Position numbers and translations under genes: made by a program. The notes below the pieces were generated by a model that saw only the letters and a list, made by a program, of their open reading frames with translations, was not told the origin of the DNA and did not search any database. A DNA stretch of 21,711 bases from Ruminococcaceae bacterium UBA1244 (lineage in GTDB: Bacteria; Bacillota; Clostridia; Oscillospirales; Acutalibacteraceae), in contig DBWG01000134.1 in assembly GCA_002308635.1 (NCBI GenBank), positions 1 through 21,711 on the forward strand, in the 5' to 3' direction. This document shows, piece by piece, positions 7,671 through 15,507 of this stretch. Position 1 is the stretch's first letter. Every line of letters begins with the position of its first letter.

Positions 7671-7743
7671 AATAAATTATTAATAAATTATTAAAAAACT
7701 CTTGATTTTTTAAAAACGGTATGTTAATATATAGACACAGTAA
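7671..7743 (+). repeat. Promoter block, copy 2
   Basis: Plus-strand counterpart of 6886-6814 with five mismatches over 73 bp. Identity drops sharply on the downstream side until the Shine-Dalgarno segment at about 7794-7818, which is conserved again. Confidence 0.85.
7702..7730 (+). promoter_or_regulatory. Promoter of the 631-residue secreted-protein gene
   Basis: TTGATT (7702-7707), 17-bp spacer, TAATAT (7725-7730). The upstream AT tract repeats TTATTAATAAATT and could be an UP element. Leader of about 80 nt. Confidence 0.78.
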
Positions 7744-7815
7744 GGATTACGAAAAACGAGAACAAAACTTCAAGTGAAAACAAAAAATTCAAAAAAGAAA
7801 GGTCAAGTGATTACA

Positions 7816-9711
7816 ATGAACACAAAGAAAATCTTCAAGAGTACAGTAGCAATGATCATGGCTTCTCTCGTTATTACAGCTGGTACAGCAGTAGCAGCAA
7901 CAAGCGCAGTCGAAGCAGGCAGCGTAACAGCAAGCGCTATCTCCATCCACGAGTTCCAGATCAGAGACTTCAAAGCATACAATCCTTACGGCGGTCAGAT
8001 GAAGACCAGCGCTCCCGTTGAGTTCAGCTTTGATCTCTCAGAGGCTGACAAGGGTTCTTACAACACATACATGACATCATACGTTGAAGTCACAAAAGAC
8101 GGCGTTCAGCACGCAATGATCAACTTCAAGGCCGGCGACACAAAGTGCAGATTCAACCCCACAGAGGCAGGCACATACACCGCTAAGATCTATGTTGTTG
8201 ACTGCCGCGGCAACTACGGTTCAAAGACCATCAACTTCTATGTAAAGAACCTCGACGATGTAAACATCTCCAAGTTTGAGATCGTTCCTATCTATGGCGG
8301 CGGAATGACTATAAGCAACTCATTCAAGTTCAACTATCAGATAGACAACGCTCAGAAGAGCAACAACCGTTACACCTGCGCTTACATCGAGGTAATGAAG
8401 GACGGCGTTCAGCACGGCTACATCGACCTTAACTGTGACAACCCCAACACAAAATGGTGGACAAACGAGCATGGTCACTTCACAGCAAAGCTTACCGTTG
8501 TTGACTATTACGGTCACTATGCAGTCCGCACGATCGGCTTCGATATCGACGGCAGATCTTCTGATGCTCACATCGACTACCTCACTCTCAACACTCCTTC
8601 CGGCAAGCTCACAGCAGGAACTCCCATAAAGTTCAACTACGGCGTATCAAATGCTTACACAAACTATGACCGTTATACCTGCGCTCAGATTCAGGTAAGA
8701 GAGGGCGGCAAAACCGCTAAGGACGGCACAGTTGTTGATACAATTGATGTTAACGTAGACAAGGACAGAAACACATGGAAGTGGACTCCCGCAAAGGCTG
8801 GAAAGTACATCCTTGTATTCAACTTCACAGACGGCTATCGTCACTATGATGTAAAGTCCATCGCTGTTGAAGTAGGCGAGCGTCTCACAGCTTCCGCAAC
8901 TATCTCAAAGACAAGCATCGACCTCGGTCAGGCAGTAACATTCACAGGCAACGGCGTTAACGGTGCAGGCGGATACAAGTATCAGTTCATATACAAGAAG
9001 GTCGGCGACAACAACTGGACGACCTACAAAGATACAAGCACATCAAATACCTCTACCTTCAAACCCACAACAGCAGGCACATATCATCTCCAGGTTCTCA
9101 TCGAGGATGCTAACGGCGGACACGCTTCAACATGGAAGGAAGTAAAAGTCCTCGAAGCTATGAAGGTCACCACCAGCGTTTCAAGAACAAACATGGATGT
9201 CGGTCAGTATCTGACAATTTCCGGTTCTGCAACAAAGGGTTCAGGCAACTATAAGTATGCTATCTACTACAAGAAGTCAACAGACGCTTCATGGAAGACT
9301 CTCAAGGGCTTCAGCACAGCAAGGAGCGCAAGCTACGCTCCCACAAGCGCAGGCACATATCACTTCATGGTTCAGGTTCAGGACAGCAACGGCGCTTATG
9401 CTTCAACATGGAAGAGCGTAACAGTAAAGAGCAAGCTCGTTAACAACTCAAAGATCTCTGCTACTACAGCTAAGGTAAACAAGGCTCTTACAGTAACAGG
9501 TGCAGCTTCCGGCGGTTCAGGCAACTATCAGTATGCTGTTGCTTACAAACTCAGCACAGCTTCAAGCTACACAACGGTTCGCGGTTTCAGCACAACAAAG
9601 ACAGCTTCCGTTAAGTTCTCCGCCGCAGGCAAATATACGGTTCGAGTTGCAGTAAAAGACAGCAACTACAACACAGTTTATAAATATCTGACAGTAAGTG
9701 TAACAAAGTAA
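7816..9711 (+). CDS. Secreted repeat protein (631 aa), 3 Ig-like plus 3 triple-tyrosine-like repeats
   Basis: Companion of the divergent 720-residue protein. MNTKKIFKSTVAMIMASLVI begins a Sec signal peptide ending about residue 37. Three beta-rich repeats (about 42-355) share Y-TS/CAYIEV-KDGVQH and a DYYGHY-type turn. Three C-terminal repeats (356-447, 448-539, 540-631) follow the YKYAIYYKKSTDASWKT / AGTYHFMVQVQD pattern. The last begins KLVNNSKIS and the protein ends VSVTK, as in the neighbour. There is no enzymatic domain or wall-anchor motif. ATG at 7816 is preferred over a GTG 14 codons upstream because it aligns with the neighbour's start and AAAGG lies upstream. Probably a secreted or surface adhesin-like protein (inference). 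Confidence 0.83.
   Translation: MNTKKIFKSTVAMIMASLVITAGTAVAATSAVEAGSVTASAISIHEFQIRDFKAYNPYGGQMKTSAPVEFSFDLSEADKGSYNTYMTSYVEVTKDGVQHAMINFKAGDTKCRFNPTEAGTYTAKIYVVDCRGNYGSKTINFYVKNLDDVNISKFEIVPIYGGGMTISNSFKFNYQIDNAQKSNNRYTCAYIEVMKDGVQHGYIDLNCDNPNTKWWTNEHGHFTAKLTVVDYYGHYAVRTIGFDIDGRSSDAHIDYLTLNTPSGKLTAGTPIKFNYGVSNAYTNYDRYTCAQIQVREGGKTAKDGTVVDTIDVNVDKDRNTWKWTPAKAGKYILVFNFTDGYRHYDVKSIAVEVGERLTASATISKTSIDLGQAVTFTGNGVNGAGGYKYQFIYKKVGDNNWTTYKDTSTSNTSTFKPTTAGTYHLQVLIEDANGGHASTWKEVKVLEAMKVTTSVSRTNMDVGQYLTISGSATKGSGNYKYAIYYKKSTDASWKTLKGFSTARSASYAPTSAGTYHFMVQVQDSNGAYASTWKSVTVKSKLVNNSKISATTAKVNKALTVTGAASGGSGNYQYAVAYKLSTASSYTTVRGFSTTKTASVKFSAAGKYTVRVAVKDSNYNTVYKYLTVSVTK
8881..9708 (+). repeat. Three tandem triple-tyrosine-like repeats
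   Basis: Three units of 92 codons. Units 1 and 2 are closest, including HAST/YASTWK-VKV; unit 3 is the terminal type starting LVNNSKIS. Related pairs occur at the ends of the proteins at 4597 and 16730. Confidence 0.72.
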
Positions 9712-9726
9712 TCACTTGAAGGATAG

Positions 9727-9774
9727 TTTCCCTGTCTCCGGATCATGGGTCGGAGGCAGGGAAATCTATTTTTA
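9727..9774 (+). terminator. Intrinsic terminator after the 631-residue gene
   Basis: TTTCCCTGTCTCCG (9727-9740) pairs with CGGAGGCAGGGAAA (9751-9764) with one wobble, then TCTATTTTTA. The 323-bp gap to the next gene also holds a second hairpin (9839-9868) and a promoter (9955-9983), and no reading frame. Confidence 0.92.
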
Positions 9775-9838
9775 CGGCTTTTTCACTCTGTCATCCGGCT
9801 ATCCGGCGTAATCGTAAAAAACGTATAACAAAAACTGC

Positions 9839-9874
9839 AAGGCACAGCTGTCCGCTCAGCTGTGCCTTTATTTC
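9839..9874. terminator. Second, nearly symmetric terminator hairpin
   Basis: AAGGCACAGCTG (9839-9850) and CAGCTGTGCCTT (9857-9868) are perfect arms around TCCGCT, followed by TATTTC. On the other strand GCAGTTTTTG follows. It may be a backup or bidirectional terminator, or end a short RNA from 9775-9838. Confidence 0.75.
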
Positions 9875-9954
9875 ATGCCATTGCAAAAATCAGCCGTTTT
9901 AAACCATCCGTTTAGTCACTGTCGTTATAATTGTACGGGATGCGTTTCAGTTGA

Positions 9955-9983
9955 TTGAAATTTCCGTCCGGAAGGTTTATAAT
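9955..9983 (+). promoter_or_regulatory. Promoter of the mutS-like/esterase operon
   Basis: TTGAAA (9955-9960), 17-bp spacer, TATAAT (9978-9983). The spacer contains TTCCG-TC-CGGAA, a small palindrome that could be an operator. Confidence 0.82.
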
Positions 9984-10034
9984 AAAATCAGTAAAAACGA
10001 CCGGTGAAAAAAAAAATTAAACGGAGTGATCATA

Positions 10035-11666
10035 ATGAAAAATTTCAGCCTGATGTATCCCGAAGGAAAACAGCCTGCTTTCAAAATGCTCAGCAGCGAT
10101 GCCTGCAATGACCTCTCCCTTGATATGATAATCGAACAGATCGTTGAAAGCGATGCGGAAATGAAAACAATAAAGCGCATGATGATGGAGATCGAGAGCG
10201 ATCCGGCAGTCATCCGCTACCGCTGCGATATCTTTGAAGATATCCTTGAATTCCCTGAACTGCGTGAAAAGCTCAAGGAGATGCTCGAACAGCTTGACTA
10301 TCTCAAAAACTTCAACAAGTCGTTCAGAGATGAGTCAATCGCTCCGGTCTGGCAGCTCATAAACCGCCTTCTTGAACTTGGCGCATATATCGACTGCATA
10401 ACCGGCATACACAATGCCCTCAACAACAACCCGATACGCTCCGAAGGTCTTAAAAGCCTGAGAGAATATGTCTCTTCGGTTTATACCGACAGCGGATTCG
10501 ACCAGCTCAAAAAGGATATCAGCAAACTTACCACAGAAACATCAAGAATAAAAAGCATAACCCTCGGCGTTAATCTTGACGAAATGCTCCGCCCCACCTC
10601 TGTCGGATTGATGTCTATCAACAAGGAAAAATTCGACCACTCCACTATCCTCGATAACTTCCTCGGATATCTGTCCATGTTCTCAAACGTGATAACAAAG
10701 CCCGCCAGCGCAGGTTCCGCCTTCAACGGCATGACAAGAGTACATTCCGTCGGCAACTCGGCAGGCGATGACCCGCTTATGAAGAACCTCACCCGAAATG
10801 TTTCGGATATGCTCGGCTCAACTGTAAAGAACCTCAAAAAGAACCTTGCACAGTATATCAATATCAGCGGCTACAGCCTTACAAAGCTCATTCCCGAATT
10901 TCTTTTCTATATAAGATGGGCGGATTTCTGCAGCAGGATACAAAGATCCGGAATGCCCATGTCAAGACCTGAGATACTCGACACTGACAGAAAGCTCATG
11001 TCCGCAAAGGGCGTTTATAACATCAAGTTGGCTACGCTCAACCTAAAAACAAAAACCACAGATATCGTCCTCAATGATTTTGAGTTCTCCGAAGAACACG
11101 GCATCTATATAATGACCGGCCCCAACAGAGGCGGCAAGACCACCTTCACTCAGGCAATAGGACATATCTTCCTTCTCGCTCAGCACGGTATTTATGTTCC
11201 CGCAAAATCCGTCAGCCTTTCACCCTGCGACAATATCTATACCCACTTCCCGGCGGACGAAAACAAGACCGTTGATCTCGGAAGACTTGGCGAGGAATCA
11301 AAAAGAATAAGCAGCATCTATGCCGAAGCAACTGAAAACAGTATCCTGCTCTTCAACGAGCCTCTTGCAACAACATCATTTGCCGAAGGACTTTATATCG
11401 CAAAGGACGTTGTACGTGCGCTGAGATTCCTCGGCGCAAGAACGATCTTCAACACCCACATGCACGAGCTTGCAATGCACCTCGACGAAATGAACGCAAT
11501 GGAAGGCGATCTTAAAGTCGCATCACTGATAACAGGCATCCACGAGGGCAAAAGATCATACAAGGTATTCCTTGCTCCGCCCGAAGGTGTCAGCTATGCA
11601 AAGGATATCGCAGAAAAATACGGCGTTACCCTCGCTCAGCTGAAAAGCACCAAAACAAGAAACTAA
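10035..11666 (+). CDS. MutS-family ATPase-domain protein (not canonical MutS)
   Basis: 543 residues. The C-terminal part is a MutS domain V ATPase: Walker A GPNRGGKTT (from about 362), a Walker B-like ILLFNEPLATTS with N441-E442 in place of the usual Asp-Glu, and the NTHMHELA signature. The N-terminal 350 residues are helical, resembling MutS lever/clamp segments. The mismatch-recognition domain (FxE motif) of true MutS is missing, as is the Smr nuclease of MutS2, and I see no membrane segments. Such MutS-related proteins are common in Clostridia and mostly uncharacterised. ATG at 10035 is chosen because GGAG (10023-10026) lies 8 nt before it; the in-frame GTG at 10026 overlaps that site. First gene of an operon, 19 nt before the esterase. 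Confidence 0.85.
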   Translation: MKNFSLMYPEGKQPAFKMLSSDACNDLSLDMIIEQIVESDAEMKTIKRMMMEIESDPAVIRYRCDIFEDILEFPELREKLKEMLEQLDYLKNFNKSFRDESIAPVWQLINRLLELGAYIDCITGIHNALNNNPIRSEGLKSLREYVSSVYTDSGFDQLKKDISKLTTETSRIKSITLGVNLDEMLRPTSVGLMSINKEKFDHSTILDNFLGYLSMFSNVITKPASAGSAFNGMTRVHSVGNSAGDDPLMKNLTRNVSDMLGSTVKNLKKNLAQYINISGYSLTKLIPEFLFYIRWADFCSRIQRSGMPMSRPEILDTDRKLMSAKGVYNIKLATLNLKTKTTDIVLNDFEFSEEHGIYIMTGPNRGGKTTFTQAIGHIFLLAQHGIYVPAKSVSLSPCDNIYTHFPADENKTVDLGRLGEESKRISSIYAEATENSILLFNEPLATTSFAEGLYIAKDVVRALRFLGARTIFNTHMHELAMHLDEMNAMEGDLKVASLITGIHEGKRSYKVFLAPPEGVSYAKDIAEKYGVTLAQLKSTKTRN

Positions 11667-11685
11667 CAATAAAGGAGCGGTCACC

Positions 11686-12483
11686 ATGACAAACGAACAG
11701 CTTACAGTACTTCATCTCCCATATCCGGACGGCACCGAAAGAACCGTCCGTGTGTTTGTTCCCGCTCACGAGGAAGGGAACAAGCTTCCCGTCATATACA
11801 TGACTGACGGTCAGAATCTTTTTGAATTTGACAATGAAAAACTGCTCGGCTGCTGGTTCACCCGTGAAGCCGTCAGAGCCGAATCAGAAAAAAGCGGACG
11901 TTCTGCGGTCATAGTCGGGATACATAACGACCGGGGCTTTGCCGAAAGAGGCAACGAGCTTACTCCCGCTTCCATCGGTGGGTTTGATCTTCCGGATGAT
12001 ATGCCTCCTCCGATACGTGATTCATTCGCTCCCTGCGGAGAGGTCTTTGAAGATTTTGTTATCAACACCGTAATGCCGGCCGTTGAAAAGCAGTTTCCGG
12101 TAAAAACAGGCCGTGAAAATACAGCCTTCTGCGGAAGCTCCTCAGGCGGTCTTGAATCATTCTACATTGTAATGAACAACCCTGACAAATTCGGTGCAGG
12201 AGGAGTATTCTCCGCTGTTTTCATGCTTTATTTCAAAAACGAGCTTGAAGCATGGATACGCAAAAAGGCAGGCTCTTCAAAAGAACAGCCGTTCCTGTAC
12301 ATATATGCCGGAGGCGGCGACGAAATGGAAAAGGTCATCTGCGCTTCAACGGAATACGCCTGCTCTGTCCTCAATGACTGTTATCCCGCCGGCAAAATAA
12401 AAAAGGTCATTTCTCCCCAACTCCGCCACCATGAGACTTCATGGGAAATACAGTTCAAAACTTTTATAGATATGTTCCTGTAA
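11686..12483 (+). CDS. Esterase-fold alpha/beta hydrolase (putative esterase family)
   Basis: A 265-residue cytosolic protein (no signal peptide) of the esterase D/enterochelin-esterase-like family (PF00756 type). LPVIYMTDGQNLF opens the fold, and the nucleophile elbow G150-S-S152-S-G154 fits GxSxG with S152 as nucleophile. The acid is probably in YAGGGDEME and the histidine in LRHHETSWE. EDFVINTVMPAVEKQFPV is typical of the family. Substrate is unknown; relatives cleave feruloyl, siderophore or formyl-glutathione esters. ATG follows AAAGGAGCGG at ideal spacing, 19 nt after the mutS-like stop, so the two are cotranscribed. A strong terminator closes the operon. Confidence 0.85.
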   Translation: MTNEQLTVLHLPYPDGTERTVRVFVPAHEEGNKLPVIYMTDGQNLFEFDNEKLLGCWFTREAVRAESEKSGRSAVIVGIHNDRGFAERGNELTPASIGGFDLPDDMPPPIRDSFAPCGEVFEDFVINTVMPAVEKQFPVKTGRENTAFCGSSSGGLESFYIVMNNPDKFGAGGVFSAVFMLYFKNELEAWIRKKAGSSKEQPFLYIYAGGGDEMEKVICASTEYACSVLNDCYPAGKIKKVISPQLRHHETSWEIQFKTFIDMFL

Positions 12484-12490
12484 TATCATT

Positions 12491-12530
12491 CCCGCCCCGG
12501 CATCTGATGTCAGGGCGGGTTTTCTGTTTT
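12491..12530 (+). terminator. Terminator of the mutS-like/esterase operon
   Basis: CCCGCCC (12491-12497) pairs with GGGCGGG (12513-12519), with an inner GGCAT/ATGTC extension, then TTTTCTGTTTT. It separates this operon from the next promoter by 23 bp. Confidence 0.9.
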
Positions 12531-12552
12531 AAGACGCTTGTTTTATTAATCA

Positions 12553-12581
12553 TTGACATATCGGGTATTTTTTTATATAAT
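12553..12581 (+). promoter_or_regulatory. Perfect consensus promoter of the five-gene cassette
   Basis: TTGACA (12553-12558), 17-bp spacer, TATAAT (12576-12581): both hexamers match consensus exactly. Predicted start about 12588, leader about 60 nt. No operator or riboswitch is evident. Confidence 0.88.
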
Positions 12582-12647
12582 TTTATTATACTTGGGATAA
12601 CTATGGTCTTATATGCACACAGCATTACAAATAACGGGAGTGATATA

Positions 12648-13622
12648 ATGAAAAACCTTAACTGCATCAACTGCGGCGCTCCTATGCGGATAGATGTTTC
12701 AGCCGTTACAGCCGTATGCCGCTACTGCGGTACGGTCCATACTCTGAACCATGAGGATACGGATTATTTCAGCACATTCTTCCGCAGAATGGGCGGGCTG
12801 TTTTCGGGAGACGAAAATGAACAGCAGCGCAAAAAACGTGCGGAAGAGCTTTGGAAAAATGCCGATGAACAAAACTTTGAATGTACCGACGGAAACAATA
12901 TCTCCATAAGATATATGTACCGTTTCCGCATTGATGATACCGAAGTGTTCGTTGCCAGAAGAAATATAATTTTCCACTTTCTCAAAAACTGGACATCGGA
13001 AGCAAACAATTTCCGCAAATACACCTCTCTCCTTGACTATCCCTCTGCGGATACGAGAAACCTTGCATCGTTCTTCCCTACCGTCAGCGGAGGATTTGAG
13101 CTTACTGACAGGACGGGCATCCTCGTCATCACAAAAAACGAAGACGAATATCCGCTCTGCCTTTTCGGAAGACTCTCCGGACGTCACACCGCATGGATAA
13201 TAAGCCGTCTCGAAAACCTCTGCTGTGTCCTTGAATACAACGGTCTCGTCCATCCCGGAATAGGCATCGACACCGTTTATATAAATCCCTATACCCATCA
13301 GGCAAGCCTTTACGGAGGCTTCTCGCACGTTGTAAAAAACAACAGTCTCTCGCCTGACAAAAAGACCGTTCTTACCACAAAACATAATCTCCTCGGTCTG
13401 AGAAATACCGCCGCAAACCTGCTCGGCTTTGAAAGATCCGGACTCGTCCGTTCCGGCAGGGATATCCCGCCGGCGCTTGCGGATTTTATAAACAGCGTTC
13501 CGAAGCATGACGCATACGAGGACTTTGAGGCATGGGACAAGGCTCTTATTAAAGCCTACGGTGAACGCAGATTCATAACAATGGATACCGATGACGAACA
13601 GATATACGGAAACCCGAGGTGA
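12648..13622 (+). CDS. Zinc-ribbon protein with degenerate protein-kinase-like domain
   Basis: 324 residues. C6-x2-C9 and C24-x2-C27 make an N-terminal zinc ribbon. From about residue 80 the chain follows kinase-fold order: EVFVARRN resembles the strand-3 region, GILVITKNEDEYPL the hinge, LENLCCVLEYNGLVH the helix before the catalytic loop, and HPGIGIDTVYI (H202) with ASLYGGFSH occupy the HRD...N and DFG positions. The HRD Asp, the downstream Asn, the DFG Asp and the VAIK Lys all seem absent, so it is probably a pseudokinase. The longer frame from 12441 overlaps the upstream terminator; ATG at 12648 follows GGGAG and is preferred. First gene of the cassette; its stop overlaps the next Shine-Dalgarno. 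Kinase fold is my inference from pattern, not a search. Confidence 0.62.
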   Translation: MKNLNCINCGAPMRIDVSAVTAVCRYCGTVHTLNHEDTDYFSTFFRRMGGLFSGDENEQQRKKRAEELWKNADEQNFECTDGNNISIRYMYRFRIDDTEVFVARRNIIFHFLKNWTSEANNFRKYTSLLDYPSADTRNLASFFPTVSGGFELTDRTGILVITKNEDEYPLCLFGRLSGRHTAWIISRLENLCCVLEYNGLVHPGIGIDTVYINPYTHQASLYGGFSHVVKNNSLSPDKKTVLTTKHNLLGLRNTAANLLGFERSGLVRSGRDIPPALADFINSVPKHDAYEDFEAWDKALIKAYGERRFITMDTDDEQIYGNPR

Positions 13623-13630
13623 TATGATTG
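13616..13630 (+). promoter_or_regulatory. Shine-Dalgarno that fixes a TTG start
   Basis: GAGGTG (13616-13621) overlaps the upstream TGA (13620-13622) and lies 6 nt before TTG at 13628. The nearby ATG at 13624 is out of frame. The paralogue downstream has ATG at the aligned position. Confidence 0.8.
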
Positions 13631-14554
13631 GGACAGGGCAGCTATAGGGCAAGCGACTGGCTGAAACTCAAAAACAGCCGCAAGCTAAGCAACCAGAGCA
13701 CGGTCTCTTCTGTCTTTGAAAACAGGACTGCAAAAAAAGAATTCATCAGCAGCTCCGTTCCGAAAAGAGAGTGCCGTGATTCAATTGATTCTCCGAGAGC
13801 AACTCCCGTTATGATAGGCTTTGACGTTACTGCGTCTATGGGCTATCTTGCAAAGGAGCTTGCACTCAATTCTCTCAACCGCACCATAACTCTCCTTCTT
13901 GAAAAACGACCGATACATGATCCCCAGATACTCTGCGCCGCAGTCGGCGACTGCAAAAGCGACATAACACCCTTACAGGTAACTCAGTTTGAGGCTGACA
14001 TCAGAGTCATAGAACAGCTTTTGCAGCTCTATCTTGAAGGCGGAGGCGGCGGCAACAACGGTGAATCCTACAATCTTCTCTGGTACTTTGCATCAAGACA
14101 CACAAGTGCGGACTGCTTTGAAAAGCGCCGTGAAAAGGGCTGGATCTTTACTATAGGCGATGACCGCTGCCACCCGACGCTCACCCCGCCGGAAATAAAC
14201 CGCACCTTCTCCGACAGTACCGCCTATGTGCTCTCAAACGAGGAGCTTCTCCGTGAAGCAAATACAAAATACAATATCTTTCACATACATATTTCATCCG
14301 GCCGCACCGATGACGGTTCGATCTCGGCTGACTGGCACAGACTCCTTCCCGGAAGTATAACGGAAATTGACCGCAAAAATATCGGATATCTTGCCGAGCT
14401 TATATACTCCATAATATCCGTTTCGGAAGGCGCATCACCAAACACCGTACTGAAAGGACTCGATCAGTCTGCGGCGGAGATCATCGCTCCTTCTCTGGCT
14501 ATGATAAATGCCGGAAAAATACATACAAAAAACAATAATACGATTTCATTCTGA
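13628..14554 (+). CDS. vWA domain protein, first of two tandem paralogues
   Basis: 308 residues, cytosolic. A von Willebrand A domain is indicated by the MIDAS-like motif DVTASMG at 66-72 (DxTxSMG form of DxSxS), preceded by hydrophobic PVMIGF. Later vWA elements are TQFEADIRVIEQLL and the strand-plus-acid WIFTIGDDRCH. The N-terminus MGQGSYRASDWLKLKNSR is almost identical to the next protein and looks like a family signature outside the vWA core. vWA proteins of this type bind metal and act as scaffolds in multi-protein complexes, for instance with kinases or ATPases. Starts at TTG 5 nt after the zinc-ribbon gene, implying coupled translation. Partner proteins are most likely its operon neighbours (inference). 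Confidence 0.78.
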   Translation: MGQGSYRASDWLKLKNSRKLSNQSTVSSVFENRTAKKEFISSSVPKRECRDSIDSPRATPVMIGFDVTASMGYLAKELALNSLNRTITLLLEKRPIHDPQILCAAVGDCKSDITPLQVTQFEADIRVIEQLLQLYLEGGGGGNNGESYNLLWYFASRHTSADCFEKRREKGWIFTIGDDRCHPTLTPPEINRTFSDSTAYVLSNEELLREANTKYNIFHIHISSGRTDDGSISADWHRLLPGSITEIDRKNIGYLAELIYSIISVSEGASPNTVLKGLDQSAAEIIAPSLAMINAGKIHTKNNNTISF

Positions 14555-14568
14555 AAGGATGGTAAACA

Positions 14569-15507
14569 ATGGGATACGGAAGCTACAGAGCAAGCGACTG
14601 GACCAAGCTCAAAAACAGCAGAGGAATAAGCAGCTCTTCAAACGCAGATTCAATTTTCAGCAGCAACAAATATCAGGACAAGTATAACCCGAGATTCATC
14701 AACATGAGAGAATCCTGCGACAGTGCGGATTCTCCAAACTCCACCCCTATCATCATCGCATTTGACGTTACAGGCTCTATGGGATATCTTGCCGCTGAGA
14801 TAGCAAAAAATTCTCTCAACAAAACGATAACCTACCTCTATGAAAAACAGCCTGTCCCGAATCCTCACATTATGTGCGGAGCTTTCACCGGCCCGAGCTG
14901 TCCGCAGGGTTCGCTGCAGGTAACTCAGTTTGAAGCTGATATCCGTGTTATCGAACAGCTTCTTGAACTAAAGGTCGGCGACGGCTGGAACGCCTACAGC
15001 TATGATTCACTTGTATGGTACTTTGCCGCCAAGCATACGAGAACCGACAGCTTTGAAAAACGTCAGAAGAAAGGCTTCATAATCTGTATCGGAGACGAGG
15101 TCTGCGGTTTTAGTCAAAACGAAAGGCTCCAGAAAGATGAGATCATTAAAATATTCAGTGATGATCATGCCGATGATTATTCTCTCCGTAAACTCTTTGA
15201 AATGGCAAACAAAAAATATGAGATATTCCATATCGTCACCAATAAGCAGGACAGTGAAGCCTATAATACATGGCACAGCTTCCTTCCCGGAAGAGTTGCA
15301 TTGATCGAACCCGAAAATATCGACTATCTCTCAGAGGTCATAACATCTCTCATGCAGGTGGCAAACGGAAAGGACAAAACCGAAGCTGCCGACCAGTGGA
15401 ACAAGAAAGCCGCAAAAGTTGTTGAAGAAGCGCTCAAGGATATCAATCCCTCACTCTTCACAGATAATTCAAAAGGCTTTCATCTCCCGTTCTTCGGCAA
15501 AAAATAA
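14569..15507 (+). CDS. vWA domain protein, second tandem paralogue
   Basis: 312 residues, cytosolic. It aligns end-to-end with the preceding protein: MGYGSYRASDWTKLKNSRGI start, DVTGSMGYLAAEIAKNSLNK at 66, the shared LQVTQFEADIRVIEQLLEL, WYFAAKHT, KKGFIICIGDEVC, and NKKYEIFHI. It differs by a longer insert near residue 185 (RLQKDEIIKIFSDDHADDY) and a C-terminal tail ending LPFFGKK. Two diverged copies suggest a hetero-oligomer or distinct partners. AAGGATGG precedes the ATG, 14 nt after the previous stop. Its TAA shares one base with the ATG of the PurA-like gene, so synthesis of the two is probably coupled. Confidence 0.8.
   Translation: MGYGSYRASDWTKLKNSRGISSSSNADSIFSSNKYQDKYNPRFINMRESCDSADSPNSTPIIIAFDVTGSMGYLAAEIAKNSLNKTITYLYEKQPVPNPHIMCGAFTGPSCPQGSLQVTQFEADIRVIEQLLELKVGDGWNAYSYDSLVWYFAAKHTRTDSFEKRQKKGFIICIGDEVCGFSQNERLQKDEIIKIFSDDHADDYSLRKLFEMANKKYEIFHIVTNKQDSEAYNTWHSFLPGRVALIEPENIDYLSEVITSLMQVANGKDKTEAADQWNKKAAKVVEEALKDINPSLFTDNSKGFHLPFFGKK

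Noticed and set aside
7126..7675. Two short open frames (71 and 69 codons) in the divergent spacer
   Set aside because: They lack Shine-Dalgarno sites, recognisable motifs and coding-like composition, and the second overlaps the repeats.
7774..7815. GTG start adding 14 lysine-rich residues to the 631-residue protein
   Set aside because: It would precede the AAAGG site and break the alignment with the divergent paralogue, which starts at the conserved ATTACAATG.
12441..12647. 69-codon N-terminal extension of the zinc-ribbon gene
   Set aside because: It overlaps the esterase end, a terminator and a consensus promoter. GGGAG before the ATG at 12648 and the zinc ribbon at once after it define the start.
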